Assembly (NCBI GenBank): GCA_029777335.1
Contig: JAKOSN010000193.1
Coordinates: 1-33,155, forward strand
Length of the DNA stretch: 33,155 nucleotides
Direction of reading: 5' to 3'
Origin: Planctomycetota bacterium
Lineage (GTDB): Bacteria; Planctomycetota; Planctomycetia; Gemmatales; Gemmataceae
Program-made: the position numbers and the translations under genes
Notes under the pieces: model-generated
Told to the model about the DNA's origin: nothing
Seen by the model: the letters and a program-made list of their open reading frames with translations, nothing else
Databases searched by the model: none
Part shown: positions 1 to 7,444 of the stretch, one piece after another
How the letters are laid out: each line of letters starts with the position of its first letter
Numbering within the stretch: the first letter of the stretch is position 1

Positions 1-1
1 G

Positions 2-307
2 ATGGGTCTGGGGGGTATGCTGGGCATGGGTGGGAGGGGGTGGCTGGGGTTGCGCGGCATGGGGATGATGGGCCTGAGCGGCATGGGGATGATGGGCATG
101 GGGGGAATGGGCGGCATGGGTTTGATGGGCTTGAGCGGCATGGGGATGATGGGCATGGGCGGAATGGGTGGTTTTGGCGGCATGGGCGGGATGTTGGGGA
201 GGGGCGGCATGGGTGGCGGGATGTATGGCATGGGTGGCATGGGGATGATGGGCATGGGCGGAATGGGCGGCAAGGGCTTTGGTTTCAACGGGGCATACGG
301 GAAATAA
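2..307 (+). CDS. Met/Gly-rich low-complexity repeat protein, 5'-partial
   Basis: The reading frame is open from the window edge to a TAA at 305-307, so the true start lies upstream and only the C-terminal 101 residues are visible. Those residues are almost entirely Gly and Met (28 Met by count) in units such as GMGMMGMGGMGG, with occasional Leu, Ser, Arg and Phe. The C-terminus, GGKGFGFNGAYGK, closely matches the end of the next gene (GGKGFGFNGGTGK), so the two are probably paralogous or share a processing or anchoring tag. No catalytic domain is visible. The neighbour has a Sec signal peptide, so this one may also be exported, but its N-terminus is not in the window. Function unknown. An artefactual ORF is unlikely because codon use is consistent, the tag is shared and a strong terminator follows directly. 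Confidence 0.7.
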   Translation: MGLGGMLGMGGRGWLGLRGMGMMGLSGMGMMGMGGMGGMGLMGLSGMGMMGMGGMGGFGGMGGMLGRGGMGGGMYGMGGMGMMGMGGMGGKGFGFNGAYGK

Positions 308-333
308 CTGGCGCGAGTCCCTCCCACCAAAAC

Positions 334-381
334 ACAACGCAGCCCTCGCAGTCACCCATCCTGCGAGGGTTGCGTTGTTTT
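334..381 (+). terminator. Rho-independent terminator after the Met/Gly-rich gene
   Basis: An 18-bp stem (334-351 with 361-378, one G-U pair) with a 9-nt loop is followed directly by a short T-run (378-381). It lies 26 nt past the stop of the Met/Gly-rich gene and separates it from the next Gly-rich gene. Confidence 0.88.
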
Positions 382-669
382 CGCCCCTGCTCAAAAGCAA
401 GAATGCGGGCAAGCCACATCTGTTCGCAGCGAGTGGGGGAATGGTAATTTTTTTGCCGGTCGCGCAAGAACACGGAACCTGGGCGTCTCCAGAATAAGAA
501 GTCTGAGCCCTGGCAAGGGAGGCGTGAAACGACCTCTTCGGCCTCCCTCTTCCCACATCCTGGCTCAGGTGCCTGGGCGACGGCTCGCCGAGATCCGGCG
601 AGAACCACTTCGTAATGGTGTTTCACCCAGCTCTACCTAGGATTGTCCCTTGATTCATGGGGTACGCTC
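382..669 (+). other. Leader region of the FG-repeat gene with nested hairpin
   Basis: No convincing gene is seen here. The stretch contains a nested stem: CTGAGCC (503-509) pairs with GGCTCAG (562-568) around an inner 8-bp stem AGGGAGGC (516-523) with GCCTCCCT (541-548). It could be a structured 5' leader or a small RNA. I see no clear promoter and no recognised RNA family. Confidence 0.3.
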
Positions 670-1239
670 ATGTGTCGCATTCGTCGTCTCTCAGTGCTCA
701 CGCCGGTAATCGGGCTCTTGACCATGCTGGGGAGTGCGCCTGCGGTTCTGGCCCAGCAGGGTGGCAATAATGTTCGGATTCTGCCGAGTATCACCGGCAC
801 GTACCTTGGTGCCTCCGGCGGGGCTGGCGCAGGTCAGTTCGGTCAATTCGGTCAATTCGGGAACGGCGGCCAGTTCGGTCAGTTCGGTCAGTTCGGTCAA
901 TTCGGTCAATTTGGGAACGGCGGCCAGTTCGGCCAGTTTGGCCAGTTTGGTCAGTTCGGCCAGTTTGGTGCGGGGGGATTCAACGGTTTCGGGGGAGCGG
1001 GGGGATTCAACGGCTTCGGCGGCGCGGGCGGATTCAATGGCTTCGGCGGCGTGGGCGGGTTCAATGGGTTCGGGGGCGGCTTCAACGGCCTTGGCCCAGG
1101 CTTCGGCGGCGTGGGTGGGCAGTTCGGGAACTTCGGACAGTTCGGCAACTTCGGGCAATTCGGGGTGGGCGGGGGCCAGTTCGGGATCGGCGGCTTTGGC
1201 GGCAAGGGCTTTGGGTTCAATGGCGGAACCGGGAAGTAA
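670..1239 (+). CDS. Secreted Gly-rich FG-repeat protein
   Basis: The ATG at 670 is chosen because it begins a typical Sec signal peptide: MCRIRR, a hydrophobic core, then an APAVLA cleavage-like site around residues 24-29. A start nine codons upstream would bury it. The mature protein has a short ordinary stretch (about residues 30-55), three runs of QFG units separated by NGG or AGG, four GFNGFGG-type units, then mixed QFG/NFG units. It ends in GGKGFGFNGGTGK, shared with the upstream Met/Gly-rich protein. About 26 FG dipeptides lie in about 140 residues. No enzymatic domain or cysteine cluster is seen. The pattern suggests a disordered, self-associating exported or cell-surface protein. The function is unknown, and the match to eukaryotic FG nucleoporins is compositional only. 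Confidence 0.82.
   Translation: MCRIRRLSVLTPVIGLLTMLGSAPAVLAQQGGNNVRILPSITGTYLGASGGAGAGQFGQFGQFGNGGQFGQFGQFGQFGQFGNGGQFGQFGQFGQFGQFGAGGFNGFGGAGGFNGFGGAGGFNGFGGVGGFNGFGGGFNGLGPGFGGVGGQFGNFGQFGNFGQFGVGGGQFGIGGFGGKGFGFNGGTGK
835..1098 (+). repeat. Coding tandem repeats (QFG and GFNGFGG units)
   Basis: Nine-bp units encoding QFG run from 835 to about 969, broken by NGG codons. Longer units of about 27 bp encoding GFNGFGGAG-type motifs follow to about 1098. The units differ at synonymous positions (ggt/ggc, ttc/ttt), so the array is protein-coding and kept in frame. It is also a likely place for slippage-driven length variation. Confidence 0.8.
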
Positions 1240-1262
1240 CGCCCCGGCGCCACAGCAGAAGG

Positions 1263-1308
1263 CGACCCTCGAAGAGAACCATCTTTCACTTCGAGGGTCG
1301 GTGCTTTT
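1263..1308 (+). terminator. Terminator between convergent FG-repeat and EF-G-like genes
   Basis: A perfect 12-bp stem (1263-1274 with 1289-1300) with a 14-nt loop is followed by GTGCTTTT on the plus strand. It sits between two converging stop codons (1239 and 1341), so it may serve both strands. Confidence 0.85.
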
Positions 1309-1340
1309 GCGTTTCCCAGATGCCTGAGCGTCGAAAGCGC

Positions 1341-3488
1341 TCAATCCTCCTCGTCGGCCGCCATCTTGGACTTGGCGACGATCTGTTGTTGCACGTTGCC
1401 GGGCACTGTATCGTAGTGACTGAATTCCATGGCGTAAGCCGCCTGCCCGCCGGTGAGGCTGCTCAACTCGGCGTTGAGGCGCGTCATTTCTGCCAGTGGG
1501 GCCTTCGCCTTGATGACTGCCAGATCGCCGGGGAGGCTGTCCTGGTTTTCAATGCGCGCCCGCTTGGTGTTGAGAAAACTGAGCACATCACCAGTTTTCG
1601 CCTGGGGAATCGTCACTTCCAGATCGACGATCGGCTCAAGCAGCACGGGGTGTGCGCCCAGGAATGCCTTTTTGAACGCCAATCGCCCCGCGGTTTTGAA
1701 CGCCTGTTCGGAACTGTCCACCGGGTGATCCTTACCGAAGAACACCTCGACGGCGACATCCTGAATGCGATAGCCCGCGAGCGCACCGCGTTCCAGGAGT
1801 TCGCGGCACCCTTTTTCGACCGCCGGAACGAACTGATTGGGAATCGTCCCTCCGACAATGGTATCAAGGAAGCCGAAGTTGAACTCGGCATCGTAGTGGC
1901 AGTGATCCACGCGCAGTTTCTCGAACTTCTCCTTGGTCGCGAAATCGCTGAAGAACAGTTCCTTGCTGGTGATCTCGCGCGGCAGGGGATACACGCGCAG
2001 ATGCACCTCGCCGAACTGACCACGGCCACCGCTCTGCTTTTTGTGGCGGTGATTGTCCTCGGCCGTGCTGGTGATGGTTTCGCGATAGGGAATCTTCGGT
2101 TCGTGGGTGATCACTTCCAGGTCAAAGCGGCGCTTGAGCCGTGCCTGGATCACGTCGAGATGAAGCTGGCTCATCCCGGTGATGACCAGTTCCTTTGTCT
2201 GACTATCGCGGGTGACGCGGAAGGTTGGATCCTCGTCGGCGATCTTTTGCAAGCTCCCGCTGATCTTCTGCTCATCGCCGCGCGCCTTGGGTTCAACCGC
2301 CAGACCGAACATCGGCGTCGGGAAGGTGAACGTGGGCATCACCCCGGTATTGGCGTGATTGCCGACGGTGTCGCCGATGTGGAGATCCTCGACCTTGGCG
2401 ACCGCGACGATGTCTCCGGGGATCGCCTGGGGCACAGGGGTCTGCTGCTTGCCCTGTACCTGAAGCAATCCACTGGAGCGCGAGGATTTGCCGGTGCGCT
2501 CGTTGACCAGCGGTTGTTCCGGAGTGATTTTCCCGGAGTAAACACGCAGATAGCTGAGGTTGCCGACGAACTTGTCGGTGAGAGTCTTGAAGACCTGGGC
2601 ATGGAACTCGCCCTGCTCGGTCACTTCAAGAGGAACCTCCTTTTCGCCATTGCTCCCCTTGAGCTTGATCTGGCGCGGTTTGGCCTGCAGGGGTGACAGC
2701 CCCAGGTCGCACAGCGCATCGAGGAGTTCCGCCACCCCGCTGCCCTTCTTGGCCGAGGTGCAGAAGACCGGCATGCAGTTGCCGCTCGCGAGTGCTTTGG
2801 GCAACGCCGCGAGGAGTTCTTCCGAGGTGACTGCCCCTTCCAGGAGGTACTTCTCCATGAGGCTATCGTCGGACTCGACCACGGCATCGATCAACTGGGA
2901 GCGTGCCGCTGCCAGATCGATCGGACACCCCGCCGGCGGGGAGGCTGGGGGATTGAGAACGCTGACGACGCCCGAGAAGGAAGCGCCCACGCCCACGGGT
3001 GCCGTGAAGAGCACACATGCCTTTCCGAAGGTATCGCGCATGGTCGCGAGGAGTTCGGGAAAGGTGATGTTGTCGGCATCCATCTTGTTGATGACGAAGA
3101 TGCGCGCCAGATCACGGCGTCCCGCTTCCTTGAACATGCGGCGCGTGTTGACCTGAATCCCCGAAGGGGCAGAGAGGACGATCAGCGCCGTCTCGATCGC
3201 GTTCAGGCCACCCAGGGCCGCGCCGACGAAGTCGGGATAGCCGGGGGTGTCGATCAGGTTGAGCCGCTTGCCCTTGTGATCGAGGTGCAGGAGGCTGCTA
3301 TCGATGGAGTGTTTCCGTTTCTTCTCCTCGTCGTCGTAGTCGGCCACACTGGAGCCATCGTCCACGTTGCCGCGGCGATCGACCGCGTGGGCTTGAAATA
3401 ACAGGGCATCGGCCAACGACGTCTTGCCGGCCGCGGCATGCCCAACCAACGCCAGGTTGCGGATATCCCCTGTGGTGTACAACGCCAT
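1341..3488 (-). CDS. EF-G-like translational GTPase (EF-G2 type)
   Basis: A 715-residue protein with EF-G architecture. The GTPase domain has P-loop GHAAAGKT (residues 16-23), DTPG (80-83) and NKMD (134-137). A beta-barrel domain II and the EF-G III-V region follow (GGRGQFGEVHLRV is the domain IV entry). Its switch I region reads GSSVADYDDEEKKRKHSI, where canonical EF-G has the ERERGIT signature, so this looks like the paralogous EF-G2-type group rather than the main translocase. Members of that group vary in role (ribosome recycling, back-translocation or unknown), so the role here is open. The start at 3488 has a GAGGAAGG Shine-Dalgarno sequence. It lies 65 bp downstream of hisA and may be the last gene of that run. 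It ends with an acidic tail, DEED. Confidence 0.93.
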   Translation of the reverse strand: MALYTTGDIRNLALVGHAAAGKTSLADALLFQAHAVDRRGNVDDGSSVADYDDEEKKRKHSIDSSLLHLDHKGKRLNLIDTPGYPDFVGAALGGLNAIETALIVLSAPSGIQVNTRRMFKEAGRRDLARIFVINKMDADNITFPELLATMRDTFGKACVLFTAPVGVGASFSGVVSVLNPPASPPAGCPIDLAAARSQLIDAVVESDDSLMEKYLLEGAVTSEELLAALPKALASGNCMPVFCTSAKKGSGVAELLDALCDLGLSPLQAKPRQIKLKGSNGEKEVPLEVTEQGEFHAQVFKTLTDKFVGNLSYLRVYSGKITPEQPLVNERTGKSSRSSGLLQVQGKQQTPVPQAIPGDIVAVAKVEDLHIGDTVGNHANTGVMPTFTFPTPMFGLAVEPKARGDEQKISGSLQKIADEDPTFRVTRDSQTKELVITGMSQLHLDVIQARLKRRFDLEVITHEPKIPYRETITSTAEDNHRHKKQSGGRGQFGEVHLRVYPLPREITSKELFFSDFATKEKFEKLRVDHCHYDAEFNFGFLDTIVGGTIPNQFVPAVEKGCRELLERGALAGYRIQDVAVEVFFGKDHPVDSSEQAFKTAGRLAFKKAFLGAHPVLLEPIVDLEVTIPQAKTGDVLSFLNTKRARIENQDSLPGDLAVIKAKAPLAEMTRLNAELSSLTGGQAAYAMEFSHYDTVPGNVQQQIVAKSKMAADEED

Positions 3489-3553
3489 GCTACCTTCCTC
3501 TTGGCTAGGAGAGTGAGATTACAGGTGTTCGCTTCAAGAGGTCGCTGCGTCCT

Positions 3554-4294
3554 TTACCTGGGCGCCCCGGGCGCCGCGCTCCGCGCTGCGGTCTGAATGG
3601 CCTGGGGGAGATCGATGCGACCTTCATAGAGGGCTCGCCCGATGATGCAACCCGCCAACCCCAGCGCGGCGAGTTGTCCAACATCGGCCAGGGACGTGAC
3701 CCCACCCGAGGCGATGACCGGCCAGCGCACGGCCTGGGCCATCTCGGCCATGGCAGGGAAGTTCGGACCCGCCAGCATGCCATCGCGACTGATGTCGGTA
3801 TAAATCAGCGCCGCCAGCGGCCAGCGCTCGCAACGCCGCGCCAGCTCCAGGGCCGAAAGTTCGGAAACCTGTAGCCAGCCCTCGGTGGCTACCTGACCGT
3901 TCTTGGCGTCGATTCCCAGAACGATGCGTCCAGGGAAGCGGGCGCACATGCGCTCACACCAGTCGGGATCCTGCAAGGCCCGGGTGCCGACAATCACGCG
4001 CGCCACCCCCCACGAGAAGGCTTCTTCCAGGTGGCTCTCCTCCCGAAGGCCGCCCCCCAGCTGGCAGGGCACTCCGGCGCTGGCCACGATGGCTCGTACA
4101 CTCGCGCCGTTGCTGGGATGCCCTTCGCGTGCGCCGTCCAGATCCACCAGATGGAGAGAGCTCGCACCCTGCTCCACCCAGCGCCGCGCCACTGCGGCCG
4201 GATCCGCATCGAAGACGGTTTCCTGGGCATAATCGCCCTGCCGCAACCGGACACACTGTCCGCCACGAAGATCGATTGCCGGCAAGATGAGCAC
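3554..4294 (-). CDS. hisA: HisA, ProFAR isomerase of histidine synthesis
   Basis: A 246-residue (beta/alpha)8-barrel enzyme, the normal HisA length. It catalyses the Amadori rearrangement of ProFAR to PRFAR, the fourth step of histidine synthesis, in the cytoplasm. Visible signatures are PAIDLRGG with catalytic Asp8, VLGIDAKNG with Asp129, the phosphate-binding QLGGGLR and ASGGV loops, and YTDISRDGM. The last of these distinguishes HisA from HisF. It lies 180 bp downstream of hisH on the same strand, and HisH works on the next step. The intervening 180 bp carry no gene I can support. The rest of the histidine pathway is outside the window. Confidence 0.95.
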   Translation of the reverse strand: MLILPAIDLRGGQCVRLRQGDYAQETVFDADPAAVARRWVEQGASSLHLVDLDGAREGHPSNGASVRAIVASAGVPCQLGGGLREESHLEEAFSWGVARVIVGTRALQDPDWCERMCARFPGRIVLGIDAKNGQVATEGWLQVSELSALELARRCERWPLAALIYTDISRDGMLAGPNFPAMAEMAQAVRWPVIASGGVTSLADVGQLAALGLAGCIIGRALYEGRIDLPQAIQTAARSAAPGAPR

Positions 4295-4474
4295 GCGCTC
4301 CTCCTTCTCGCTTCCTGGATAACTGAAAGTTCACCACAAAGTCTTGAAGAACTCAAAGAAGAAAATCCGGAGAAGGCAAAACGCTGCCCGGGAGGTGGCT
4401 CGCAGCGCATGTCGCGCCGTGCCTTTCGCTTGCTCTTTCTGGCGAAGGGAGAAGGCGCCGCTCCGCGAATCGGG

Positions 4475-5089
4475 CTAGCGCCACAGGGCGAACTGTCGGA
4501 GCATCTCCAGCCCGATTCGCTGGCTCTTTTCCGGATGAAATTGCGTGGCGAAGACGTTCTCGTGCCAGATCGCGGAGACGAACGGCGTCGGATAGAGCGT
4601 TTCGGTCGCGACGAGGCTCCGATCGCGAGGAACCACGTAGTAGGAGTGTACAAAGTACACCGCCGCCTGATTTGGTGTTTCGCGGAGCGGAGGGGCCGCA
4701 CGGACAAGCTGCAACTGATTCCACCCCATGTGCGGAACCTTCAGTCCGGGCTGTTCGGGGAAACGCACCACCTCGCCCGGGAAGAGATCGAGCCCGGCGT
4801 ACTCGCCCTCCTCGTAGCTTTTGGAAAACAGCAGTTGCAAACCCAGGCAGATGCCGAGAAATTTCTTCCCACGCGCCAGGTGGTCGCGCAGCGGGGCTGC
4901 CAGACCGCTTTCGTTCAGTCGAGCAATAGCATCGCGAAAGGCGCCCACGCCGGGGAGGACAATCTTGTCTGCCTCGGCGACCACATTGGGATCCGCGCTG
5001 ATATGCGCCGGATGGCCCACTTTCTCGAACGCTTTCTGGACGCTACGGAGATTGGCCATCCCATAATCGACGATGACGATCTGTTGCAT
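4475..5089 (-). CDS. hisH: HisH, glutamine amidotransferase subunit of IGP synthase
   Basis: A 204-residue class I glutamine amidotransferase that makes ammonia for HisF in imidazole glycerol phosphate synthase. The triad is visible: Cys81 in GICLGLQLLF, His185 and Glu187 in TQFHPEKS. The start is the ATG at 5089 (MQQIVIVDYG, the usual HisH N-terminus). A longer in-frame ORF would start at 5140 inside the preceding prepilin peptidase gene and add 17 unrelated residues. The ATG at 5089 leaves a 22-bp gap and has an upstream GGAG. hisF, its obligate partner, is not adjacent and must be elsewhere. Confidence 0.95.
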   Translation of the reverse strand: MQQIVIVDYGMANLRSVQKAFEKVGHPAHISADPNVVAEADKIVLPGVGAFRDAIARLNESGLAAPLRDHLARGKKFLGICLGLQLLFSKSYEEGEYAGLDLFPGEVVRFPEQPGLKVPHMGWNQLQLVRAAPPLRETPNQAAVYFVHSYYVVPRDRSLVATETLYPTPFVSAIWHENVFATQFHPEKSQRIGLEMLRQFALWR

Positions 5090-5111
5090 CACCACGCACT
5101 CCGAGAGCCCT

Positions 5112-6263
5112 TCAGGCGGGGCGAATTTTTCGCAGCACAAAGCTGGCCAGAAACATGAAGACCGCGCCGAACACCCCCAGAAAGAGCAGCATCCCCTCGT
5201 TGAAGAAGAGAATCTGAAAATGAGGGCCCAGCCAGCGCCAACCCAGCACCGTCGTCAGGATGCCCAGGGCGAGCGGGGGGCCAAAGGCGAGATCCTGACG
5301 CCCGCGGAAGAGAATCTGAACCAATCCCACCGCCAGGGCCGGAAAGACGCTCACAAAAAAAGCCAGCAGAGTCGCCTGCCAGCCCAGGAAGCTCCCCGCC
5401 ATCATCATGAGATCGGCATCGCCCAATCCCAGGCCCTCCTTGCCGCGTCCCAGGCCAAACAGAAAGCGCACGCCGCGCAGGGTCAGGGTTCCTGCGGCAA
5501 TCCCCGCGAGACTGGTGAGCAGCCCCAGGCGCCAGCTCCCCGCGGGGGCCCAGGCAGGGAGCGGATACCACACAGGCCAGGGCTGCGCGCCGATCAGGAG
5601 TTGCGGTTGAAAGGGGTCGCGCCCTTCACGCTGGGCCGCTTCCCGAGCCGCCACCGAGGGCGGGATTCCCTTGTGCAGTCGCTGTTGCACCTCGGTATTG
5701 CGGCGCTCCACCCATTCCCAGTCGAAGCGCTCATTGGGCCACGGCCACGGGAAGAGCACCGACCAGATCACTCCTGCGATTGTCCCCGTGACCGTGATGT
5801 TCAGGGGAATTTCTCGATGATCCAGATCGCAAAAAGAGGTGATGATCAGGAACGAAACCAGCACACAGTGCCCTGCCCAGTAGCCCCAGGCCGAGAGCGG
5901 AATGGCACCGAGCTGAATCGAGGTGTGCATCTGGCGCAGGCTGAGCAGATCACTCACATTCACGACGATGTCGAGATAGAACAGCCCGGCAAACACGAGT
6001 CCGGTGAATAACTCGATCAGGAAATAGCGCATGGAATAGGGAGTGCCACAGGCCCGACAGCGCCCGCGCAGCACCCAGTAACTGAGCAGGGGGAGATTGT
6101 CGTACCAGCGCACCGGTTGATAGCACACCCCACAGCGCGAACTGGGCCAGAGAATGCTCTTTTCCAGGGGCAAGCGATAGATGGCAACGTTGAGTCCGCT
6201 GCCGACGATGGTCCCAAGGACAAAGGTCATACCCAGCCAGATGTAGATCAGGTAGTCTTCCAT
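5112..6263 (-). CDS. Prepilin peptidase (A24 aspartic protease) with large insertion
   Basis: A 383-residue polytopic inner-membrane protein that cleaves, and usually N-methylates, type IV pilin or pseudopilin precursors. The N-terminal part has GSGLNVAIYRLP and two CxxC pairs (Cys44/47 and Cys69/72) typical of the zinc-binding methyltransferase region. The peptidase aspartates are in FCDLDHREIP (about 146/148) and GLGDADL (about 282). It is longer than the usual 250-290 residues because roughly 90 residues separate the TM helix after the first Asp motif from the helix before the second. That insert contains a charged stretch (ERFDWEWVERRN and onward) followed by a Pro/Trp-rich segment. No pilin genes are nearby. 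It lies 6 bp after aroK and 22 bp before hisH, suggesting co-transcription. Confidence 0.92.
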   Translation of the reverse strand: MEDYLIYIWLGMTFVLGTIVGSGLNVAIYRLPLEKSILWPSSRCGVCYQPVRWYDNLPLLSYWVLRGRCRACGTPYSMRYFLIELFTGLVFAGLFYLDIVVNVSDLLSLRQMHTSIQLGAIPLSAWGYWAGHCVLVSFLIITSFCDLDHREIPLNITVTGTIAGVIWSVLFPWPWPNERFDWEWVERRNTEVQQRLHKGIPPSVAAREAAQREGRDPFQPQLLIGAQPWPVWYPLPAWAPAGSWRLGLLTSLAGIAAGTLTLRGVRFLFGLGRGKEGLGLGDADLMMMAGSFLGWQATLLAFFVSVFPALAVGLVQILFRGRQDLAFGPPLALGILTTVLGWRWLGPHFQILFFNEGMLLFLGVFGAVFMFLASFVLRKIRPA

Positions 6264-6269
6264 CGTCGC

Positions 6270-6839
6270 TCAACGTGAGCCGTTTTCCGTTCGTGCCAGG
6301 CGACCGCTGCTCGCCAGCCAGGTCGCGATCTGAGCCACCACCTGGGCCGGCGCACACTCCCCGGTATCCACAGTCAGTTGTGCACATTCAAGATACAGCG
6401 GGGCTCGGATGCGCAACAATTCCTCGATCTCGCGCGGGCCATCGTGCGGAGCGAGCAAGGCGGGGCGTCGCTCGGCAGTCGTCGGATCGCCCTGAAGTCG
6501 CCGCCAAAGGATCTCGACCGCGGCGCGGAGCCAGATCACCGCTCCGCCAGACTGCTGCAGCCGTTGGCGATTGCTCGCGCGCAGAACGACCCCTCCACCG
6601 GTGGCAATGACCGTTCGTGTGCGAGAACACAATTCGGCGAGGAGCGCTTCCTCATGGTCGCGGAAGGTCGGCTCGCCCTCCTCGGCGAAGATGCGGCGGA
6701 TGCTCCTCCCCTGCCTTTGTTCCAGAAGCACATCAGCATCGACCCAGTCATAACCGAGGTGTTCCGCGAGGAGACGGGCAACGGTGCTTTTGCCGGTGCC
6801 GCGCGCGCCAATCAGGAAGATCGGGGACGGGTCGCTCAT
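6270..6839 (-). CDS. aroK: Shikimate kinase
   Basis: A 189-residue P-loop kinase that phosphorylates shikimate to shikimate-3-phosphate in the chorismate pathway. Walker A is GARGTGKST (11-19). Shikimate-binding residues are seen in DWVDAD (Asp34/36), Arg60 in PTFRDHE and the GGG of ATGGGVV (81-83). A lid-region arginine falls in TAERRPALL. It is the first gene of a co-directional series aroK, prepilin peptidase, hisH, hisA and EF-G-like, with a 6-bp gap to the next gene. The rest of the aromatic pathway is not nearby. Confidence 0.95.
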   Translation of the reverse strand: MSDPSPIFLIGARGTGKSTVARLLAEHLGYDWVDADVLLEQRQGRSIRRIFAEEGEPTFRDHEEALLAELCSRTRTVIATGGGVVLRASNRQRLQQSGGAVIWLRAAVEILWRRLQGDPTTAERRPALLAPHDGPREIEELLRIRAPLYLECAQLTVDTGECAPAQVVAQIATWLASSGRLARTENGSR

Positions 6840-7444
6840 GAAACGTGCACTTGCCTGATGCCAGCCATCTAGTCCGTTCCTGTGTTATAGAACCTCGCTG
6901 GAAGTCTCACAAGGCCAGGGTGCAGCGAGCGTGCTCGGTTTCCGTGGGGCGCAAGTTTGTCGGTCGCCTGCGTTTGCCCAGTGAACAGAGGAGTGGCCTG
7001 TTTCTGCTACCGGGGAGGCTGCCGGCCCGAGGAAACCGGGACCAGATACCGTGGACGCCACTACGTTGTGGAGTCGCGAACTGCCTCGGAGGTGTCTGCT
7101 ACTTGAGTCGCCCGGGGTCCTCGGAGACCGACAGCCTTCCCCCTTTCTTCTGCGCACCAACTCTTCCCCGAGTGAAGGAACGTCCCGGCGACGGTCGTCG
7201 GGCGTTCCTTTGTTAACCGCCTGTACCAATCCCAACAATTTTGTCTTTTTCTCCACACGCAGCGATTTTGTGTTCTAGACTGGAGTATCCCGTCCAGTTT
7301 GAGGTTGCCCTACCCCCTGAATGCGGTGGACGCGCCGACTCGTTCTGCGGCAGCCTCTGATGCACTCTTGTCTCATCCATTCTTCGATCATCCGCGCTTT
7401 CATGGCGCCGATGCAAGAGGGCGTACTTCTTTCGGGAACCTGTC
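6840..7444. other. Gene-free interval with many inverted repeats
   Basis: Six hundred bases between the divergent aroK and FHA genes with no ORF resembling a protein. The part from about 6890 to 7210 has several short complementary pairs: CTCGCTG (6894-6900) with CAGCGAG (6923-6929), CCGAGGA near 7037 with TCCTCGG near 7120, CCAC/GTGG around 7065, and the terminal hairpin at 7175-7210. A TTATAGA sequence near 6885-6891 could be a -10 element but lacks a good -35. This could be an untranslated RNA or a long leader. I could not match it to 6S RNA, RNase P RNA, tmRNA or tRNA. Confidence 0.35.
7175..7210 (+). terminator. Hairpin, possible terminator of a short transcript
   Basis: AAGGAACG (7175-7182) pairs with CGTTCCTT (7203-7210). 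The stem continues inward as CCCG/CGGG after a one-base bulge. The tail is TGTT, not a strong T-run. With no gene between 6840 and this point, it would end an untranslated transcript or act on the minus strand. Confidence 0.5.

Noticed and set aside
285..626. 113-residue minus-strand ORF
   Set aside because: It crosses a strong terminator hairpin and has no protein-like features.
835..1098. Possible CRISPR or non-coding tandem repeat
   Set aside because: The repeat units are multiples of three, in frame, and vary at third codon positions. There are no spacers.
1320..2696. 458-residue plus-strand ORF overlapping the EF-G-like gene
   Set aside because: It is antisense to a clear EF-G homologue and its translation has no recognisable motifs. 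High GC opens such frames.
6921..6945. Possible 6S RNA (GAGCGTGCTCGGT resembles part of E. coli 6S)
   Set aside because: Only a short local match. No long closing stem with a central bubble could be traced.
7025..7060. Possible RNase P RNA (GAGGAAACCGGG resembles the GAGGAAAGTC core)
   Set aside because: The invariant AAAGTC is broken and I see no other conserved RNase P region nearby.
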